The position numbers and the translations under genes are program-made. The notes below the pieces were generated by a model, which searched no databases, was not told the origin of the DNA, and saw nothing but the letters and a program-made list of their open reading frames with translations. A stretch of DNA of 64,000 nucleotides from Celoporthe dispersa (lineage: Eukaryota > Ascomycota > Sordariomycetes > Diaporthales > Cryphonectriaceae): positions 1,550,001 through 1,614,000 of the forward strand of contig WAID01000002.1 in NCBI GenBank assembly GCA_016584495.1, in the 5' to 3' direction. Positions 59,013 through 64,000 of this stretch are shown piece by piece (position 1 is the first letter of the stretch; each line of letters opens with the position of its first letter).

Positions 59013-59802
59013 CTAGCCGATGGGCTTCATCTTCTTTTTCTTTTTGCTCGGGCCGTCGGCGCTTCCGCCCGACTTGCCCTTCTGGAAGGCCCTCCACGAG
59101 CCGATCCTCTGGTCCCTGGTGGCCTCCCAGTCCTGCTCGTGCTGCCTCTTCCTCTTCCTCTCCTCGATCTCGGCGTCCTCCTTCCTCTGCTCGCGGCCCT
59201 CCTCCTGCATCTGGGCCTTGAGCTGGCGCCGCCGCCTCTGCTCGTTGTCCATGAGCACCATCTTGGTCTTGTCCGCCCACTTGCGCTCAAACTCGGCGTT
59301 GGGCTCCTTGGCCTCGGGGCTGTCGACCGTCAGCTTCAGGTCCCGCAGGACCAGCATGCGCGCGTCGGCGATGGCCTCGTCCAGCACCGCGCGGTGCTTC
59401 TCGTCCATCAGCTCCGTCTGCGCCTTCTTGAGCCGGTCGAAGGCATCGGGCGCGCGTGGGTTCTTCGTCTTGTCTGGGTGGATGAGCAGTGACTTCTTGC
59501 GGTATAGGATCTTGATGTCCGACTCGGGCACGCCGGGCTTCAGGCCCAGCACGGCATAGGCGTCGAGCCGGAAGGCCTTGAGGATGCGATCGATCTCGGC
59601 ATCCTGCCGTGGAGGTCAGCTTCGTGGTCTCACGTGGGTGGAAGGACCAGAGGGGGGCGACAAGAGGAGAACGGGGGATTTGGGAGCGGGAAAGGGTTGG
59701 CTGCGGGCTGATTTGACTTGCCTTCTCCCACTCCTTGCCCTCCGCGTCGAGGATGTCGGTGACATCTCTGTTGTCAACGGGCTGATCTTCCTTTGATGCC
59801 AT
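59013..59802 (-). CDS. J-domain protein of the DNAJC8/Spf31 type
   Basis: Spf31/DNAJC8 proteins are spliceosome-associated Hsp70 co-chaperones. The two-exon model is complement(59013..59603, 59722..59802), 223 aa. The intron (59604-59721, 118 nt) has a GC donor (GAAG|GCAAGT) and acceptor GGCAG, joining EGKEWEK to DAEIDRIL. The J domain has AYAVLGLKPGVPESDIKILY and the HPD tripeptide in LLIHPDKTKNPRAPDAF. After it comes a charged helix (EFERKWADKTKMVLMDNEQR) and a Lys/Glu-rich end with KKKKKMKPIG. That order fits DNAJC8, not the larger J proteins. Divergent from the ZNG1 gene. No frameshift. Confidence 0.9.
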
Positions 59803-60288
59803 CCTGGCTGATCGATCAAGAGTTCCTTACCGTGTTGGGCCTCGTTGGGAAGGGGGTATTGTGTAGGCGACGCAAAGGCGAAAGGAAGATCCCCTAGGAA
59901 TAAGAGCTGGTGTCGGTTATCAAGGTACAGTTTACGTAGGTGCTATGGTACGCAGTAGGCCAGCGCTAGAAGGGTTGCCCTGGCTGATGACTAAGTAGCT
60001 GTACTGAGCCGGAATCCCACAGTGGCTCTTTCCAGCGCCGTGCGGGTTGCATCGGCGCTCTCAGCAACTGAGACTAGGCGTTGGTTAGTGGCTTGCACAG
60101 GTGCCTCGAGACCGCGAGAGAAAGCTCAGGTTGAGAAGCCTCAGACCCAGCATCTTGGGAGCTGTGCAGATATTTATTTCACAGTAGCACCTTGTGGTGT
60201 CACCTCGCTCTCTTCTTCTGGTGCATCTCCAGCTCAGCTGCATTTATAGGCTTCGGTCTGCCTGCAAAAAAAACGATCGACCGTCACC
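59803..60288. other. Divergent promoter between the J-protein gene and the CobW GTPase gene
   Basis: 486 bp. No repeat or coding signal. Confidence 0.5.
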
Positions 60289-61761
60289 ATGGACATCGAC
60301 GACCAAGACACCCCTCCGGACCTGGTGGAGGCGGGCGGCAGCGAGGACGGGGAAGAGACAGCCATCAAGGTCCCAATCACCATCGTGACAGGTGAGTATG
60401 CCTCAGCTACTTGGACAGACGGCTCAAGAACATGTTCGGGCTAACTACATGTCTTTTCCCACTGGCTACAGGATACCTCGGGGCTGGCAAGACTACGCTC
60501 CTGAATTACATTTTGACTGCCCAGCATGGCAAGAAGATTGCAGTGATCATGAATGGTATGCCCCATTTATCTACTGTCCCAAGGGTGTTCTATTCGCAAA
60601 AAGGGCTGTTGAACTGACCTGGCTCACAGAATTTGGTGACTGTGAGTAAAAGGCTCATGAGCAGGTACGGCGAGTGCTTGAAATAACAGCCAATGCAGCG
60701 CTGGACATAGAGAAGTCCCTCACGGTGAACAAGGACGGCGAGTCTGTCGAGGAGTGGTTGGAGGTCGGTAATGGCTGCATCTGCTGCTCCGTAAAGTAAG
60801 TATCCCGGTGGATAGTCCTGCGCGGGTCTTGGAGTGCTCACAGTCACCTGTAGGGACACTGGTGTCAACGCGATCGAGGGGCTGATGGCGAAGAAGGGCA
60901 AGTTCGACTACATCTTGCTGGAGACAACGGGTCTGGCAGACCCGGGGAACCTAGCACCCCTGTTTTGGGTGGATGAGGGACTGGCAAGCACCATCTACCT
61001 CGACGGTATCGTGACGCTGGTCGATGCCAAGAATATCCTGAAGAGCCTAGACGACCCAACAGGGAAGGTAGAAGGGCACGAAGGGGACGAGCACGGCCCG
61101 CTGATGACCACGGCACATGTCCAGATCTCACACGCCGATGTCATCGTCATCAACAAGACGGATCTCGTCTCTGGTCAGGAGCTGCAGGCTGTCCAGGACA
61201 GGATCAGGTCCATCAACGGCCTTGCCAAGCTGCACCTGACCAAGGAGAGCGCAGTACCTCAGCTCGAAGGCTACCTCCTGGATCTCCATGCATATGACAA
61301 CGTGGTGGAACTTGACAACTCGAAGGGGCATAGCCATCTCGACCCGGTCAGTATCGCCCGCGGCGGAGCTCAAGAGCCCCCTCCTGCCCACCGCGCTGCG
61401 CTGCACTGCTGACCTGTCACAGACAATATCGACGATATCAATACCGCTGCCCCTGCTGGAAGAACAGCAGGTGGACAGGGTCGACAAGTGGCTCAGGTCA
61501 CTGCTCTGGGAGAATGAACTGGCTGGTGATGATGCCGAACACAAAGCATCATTCGAGATACACCGGCTGAAAGGACGCCTGGTAGTGAAGAACGGGATTA
61601 CCAAAATCATACAGGCCGTGAGGGAGTTGTTTGAAATTTTTGATGCGCCGTCATCCAGCGGGAGGGACGAAAACAGGACCGGCAAGGTAGTGTTGATTGG
61701 CCGTCATGTCACGGATTTCGATTTTGAGAAGAGTCTCCTGGCAGCTATCAACCAAGACTAG
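60289..61761 (+). CDS. CobW/COG0523 GTPase, zinc metallochaperone ZNG1 (CBWD) type
   Basis: ZNG1 proteins transfer Zn2+ to methionine aminopeptidase 1, powered by GTP hydrolysis. The six-exon model is join(60289..60391, 60472..60555, 60630..60641, 60699..60795, 60854..61346, 61423..61761), 375 aa. Walker A is GYLGAGKTTLLNYIL, the metal-binding CxCC is in GNGCICCSVKDTG, LLETTGLADPG is next, the G4 box is NKTDL, and the C-terminal CobW domain holds HRLKGRLVVK. Exon 3 is a 12-nt microexon for E-F-G-D, between AVIMN and the following IEKSLTV. The N-terminus reads TPPDLVEAG where human ZNG1 has the CPELVPI MetAP1-docking motif, so the cysteine is absent here. A His motif (SKGHSHLDP) precedes the last intron. 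Confidence 0.93.
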
Positions 61762-62182
61762 AGATGAACTGTTTTTCTTCTTCTTTTTCTTTCCCTTTTT
61801 CTTTGGGTGGAGGGGGGAGTATAAAAAAAGAGAAAAGAGCGAGAGGGAGGGAGAGGAGAAGAAAGGGAGCGTCAAGAATAAACTATCATCAGAACACTCC
61901 CCATACTTGCAGAGATTAAATCAATTGATCTGAACAGATGTGTGGCTGGTGAGGTTGAAGCCTGTAAGAGTTGAGGCCTGAGATGAGGCGGCACCTGAGG
62001 TCAGCTGGACCGCTGGGTCGAACGAAAACGTCCTAGGGCGGCCCCTCTGAGACAATCCCTGTCCACCCCGAACTGGAGGACGTGCGGCATTGGTGGGGGA
62101 GAGTCCGTGCGTCCTCTTGCATGCCTGCCCTGCGGCAATCCTCACTAGAGTTACATTGTGAGCCTCGTTTGGAGGGAGCACC
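61762..62182. other. Convergent 3' flanks; possible extra coding frame on the minus strand
   Basis: Contains a T/C-rich tract after the CobW stop (61775-61860). On the minus strand one frame is open from 62208 to 61921 (95 codons) but it resembles nothing I know and does not join the small membrane gene in phase. Confidence 0.4.
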
Positions 62183-62660
62183 TCAAATGACCTCTGCCAA
62201 CTGGACAACTCCTAGCATATCCAAACCCCTCCACCCTGCCGTGCAGCTATCGAGACCACATCCTACGATCCGCATACGTCTTGTGAACACAGCCGAGCTT
62301 ACCTGCCCGCATGAGAAGGAGATAGGAAACCAGACAGATTCCCGCGACGATGAATAGAACAGGTACGATGGCATACGACCGCCCTCCTCCCGCGTCCGAG
62401 CCTGCCCCTTCCGCACCTTGTATCCCCCATAACCGGTGGTGGTCCCGAACGAGGAGGAGTATCCCATGTGCAGAAAGGTGGCTATAGGCTGGGGCATGTC
62501 GAAGATTCCGGAAGGGAAGGCGGGCTCGTCCCGGGGGAGTGCGCGGCTCGCAGCTGGGTATTGCGACGGCGGCGTGCTTCCCCGAACGACCTCCTCCCTG
62601 CGTCCAGCCGGACCTGAGCCGCTGCTATAACGGATGGGGTCATGCCTTGTTGCCGGGTGG
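62183..62660 (-). CDS. Small single-TM protein, unknown (5' end not resolved, frame broken)
   Basis: Not recognised. After adding one G to the run at 62382-62384 the minus strand reads continuously through a Ser/Gly/Pro-rich part with DEPAFPSGIFDMPQP, then YSSSFGTTTGYGGYKVRK and a membrane segment YAIVPVLFIVAGICLVSYLL. A donor GTAAGC at about 62302 follows LMRA, and an acceptor TATGCTAG near 62213 would add VVQLAEVI and a stop at 62183. The start codon was not found and may lie in another exon beyond 62650. The tail-anchored layout suggests a membrane adaptor, but no domain is visible. It faces NOT2 head to head. Confidence 0.42.
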
Positions 62661-62805
62661 CAAGTCCTCGGCCTGGCGCTGGAGCTGCATGCGCACTCGC
62701 CCTGCCCGTGCGCCGTTTGGCGCTGGCCGTCGACCGCTGCACGCTTTCCCTCTTCGCTACTGGATCTTGCCGTGAGCTGTGGCTAACAGGACTTGTGCTG
62801 GCCAG

Positions 62806-64000
62806 GAACCGTACCTCCGTCCCTAAGGGGGGTACCTGGCGGTTTTGGAGGAGGCCAGCAGACACAACATACAGGAAGAGTGGGAGCAAATAGGTTACCA
62901 AACGGGAAACTGGGTAAGGGGATGATGGCACCACTGTGTAGTGCAGTGTGTGCATGTGTTGTTTGTTTTGCAGGAAGGCTGATGCAGGACCTGCAGCTAT
63001 GCCAGTGAATAATGGAACAGGCTGGGCATTTGGTGGTGTTGCTCCCATGGGCTCTGGCAGCATGCAAACGCCAACAAGGCAGCTTGGAGGAGCTGCCACT
63101 TTTGCACAAAAGTCTTACCGGGTCAACACCTGCAACACCACTCGACCTATCGTAGGTGCACACACCCAACCCACCTGAACCACCCTCCTTCAATCTTTCT
63201 GCGCTACTTCTACAACCACTGCCTTTCCACCCCTTCACATCGACGGGGCCTTTCCAACCTTCACATATCACTTCCCTCTTCCACCCGACGTCGTCCACCA
63301 CCCCCCCCCCCCAGTCTCACCTGCGTCTCTGGGTTTTGGGTCTTGGGAGCCATGGTTTTCCCCAGGAAGTCTGCCAAACTCAAGCTGGTGCAGAAGAGGG
63401 CGGGGCGGCAGCAGCAGCAGAAGCAGCAGGAGACCTCACCTTCACGACGACCAAGCCCTGACACCAAAAAGTCTTGGTCTCAGGTGGTCCAGGGCAACCC
63501 GAAACAGCATGCTCAGCCATCCCAGGGCCCCATTGGCCGCCTCAACCAGGCTGCCTTTGATTGGTATCGTCAAAGATCCCACCTCCTCTTCCCTGACGCG
63601 TTCTCTCCCCCTCGTCACCACCACCATCCTGACCAATACTGATCCCCGCAGCACACACGACTCTCTCTCTGTCGATTACCTGATCTGTGCAATCTGGATG
63701 CATTCTGACTGATCGAGTTACAGCGAGTTCCCTCAACTGAGCAATAACGCGCAGATGTCAGGCGCAGCCCAACCTTCGATGTGGGGTGGCCAGGCAGCAA
63801 GAAATCTGGGCGGCCCAGCAAGAAACCCCAGCGTTTCCATCCCCCAACAAGGTCAACAGGAGGACCTCTTCTCTCCCGTCTCGCGAATCTCTTCGAGCCA
63901 GAACTCATTTCGGTTCGGCAGCCAAGCAAGCATGAGCCAGTCTCAGCAGCCTCAGCCGACCAGCGGGGAGGAGTTCCCTCCCCCTGAACCGAAACGGCAA
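62806..64000 (+). CDS. NOT2: CCR4-NOT subunit NOT2 (CDC36 family), 3' truncated
   Basis: NOT2 is a core subunit of the CCR4-NOT deadenylase in transcription and mRNA decay. Recognition rests on the N-terminal blocks SLRGVPGGFGGGQQ with GRVGANRLPNGKL (62806-62911), NNGTGWAFGGVAPMGSGS (from about 63005), and SEFPQLSNN followed by QEDLFSPVSRISSSQNSFRF and GEEFPPPEPKR near the end; this order is that of Sordariomycete NOT2. Exons include one starting at 62974 after TTTTGCAG and one starting at about 63725. The first joint needs one extra G at 62912-62914 to be in phase. Exons between 63151 and 63724, with a Q-rich stretch, are not resolved. The start codon is upstream of 62806. The NOT-box domain lies past the window. 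Confidence 0.68.

Noticed and set aside
1..64000. Calling the broken genes pseudogenes
   Set aside because: Breaks are one-base, in homopolymers, hit housekeeping genes, and leave the rest of each frame and all splice sites intact; sequencing error fits better.

Overview
The window is nuclear DNA of a filamentous ascomycete, most likely a Sordariomycete. Short GT..AG introns (about 54-130 nt) interrupt GC-rich genes that are densely spaced on both strands, and the gene families are typical of Pezizomycotina. Genus and chromosome cannot be read from the sequence.

Layout. 1-14.7 kb holds the 3' part of a TRM4-type tRNA m5C methyltransferase (+), then on the minus strand an MCT-like MFS transporter, a protein joining a propeller-like N-terminal region to a PI-PLC X domain, the riboflavin reductase RIB7, and a large folliculin-interacting (FNIP/Lst4-type) protein. 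14.7-22.0 kb has no convincing gene and is full of simple repeats. 22.0-31.0 kb has a vacuolar-type zinc CDF transporter (-) and a full-length IML1/DEPDC5 (+). 31.2-38.1 kb has a Zn2Cys6 regulator, a DHA2-type MFS pump and an NmrA-like oxidoreductase, a possible small accessory cluster. 38.1-44.3 kb is a second gene-poor stretch. 44.3-64 kb is dense again: VCX1-type Ca2+/H+ antiporter, MATE transporter, DUF202 membrane protein, a type II membrane glycosyltransferase-like protein, SYO1, a DNAJC8/Spf31-like J protein, the CobW/ZNG1 GTPase, a small membrane protein, and the 5' part of NOT2.

Shared functions. FNIP/Lst4 and IML1 both act in amino-acid control of TORC1 at the vacuole. The CDF and VCX1 proteins move Zn2+ and Ca2+ into the vacuole in their families. 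RIB7, TRM4, SYO1, Spf31-like and NOT2 are housekeeping genes for flavin synthesis, tRNA modification, ribosomal protein import, splicing and mRNA turnover.

The strongest unexpected pattern is about twenty single-base reading-frame breaks, nearly all in short G or C runs and spread over ten or more otherwise conserved genes. Correcting each break by one base gives full-length products with consistent exon phases. These are most simply homopolymer errors in the assembly, not pseudogenes. Exon and frame models below were built by hand from splice signals and conserved motifs.
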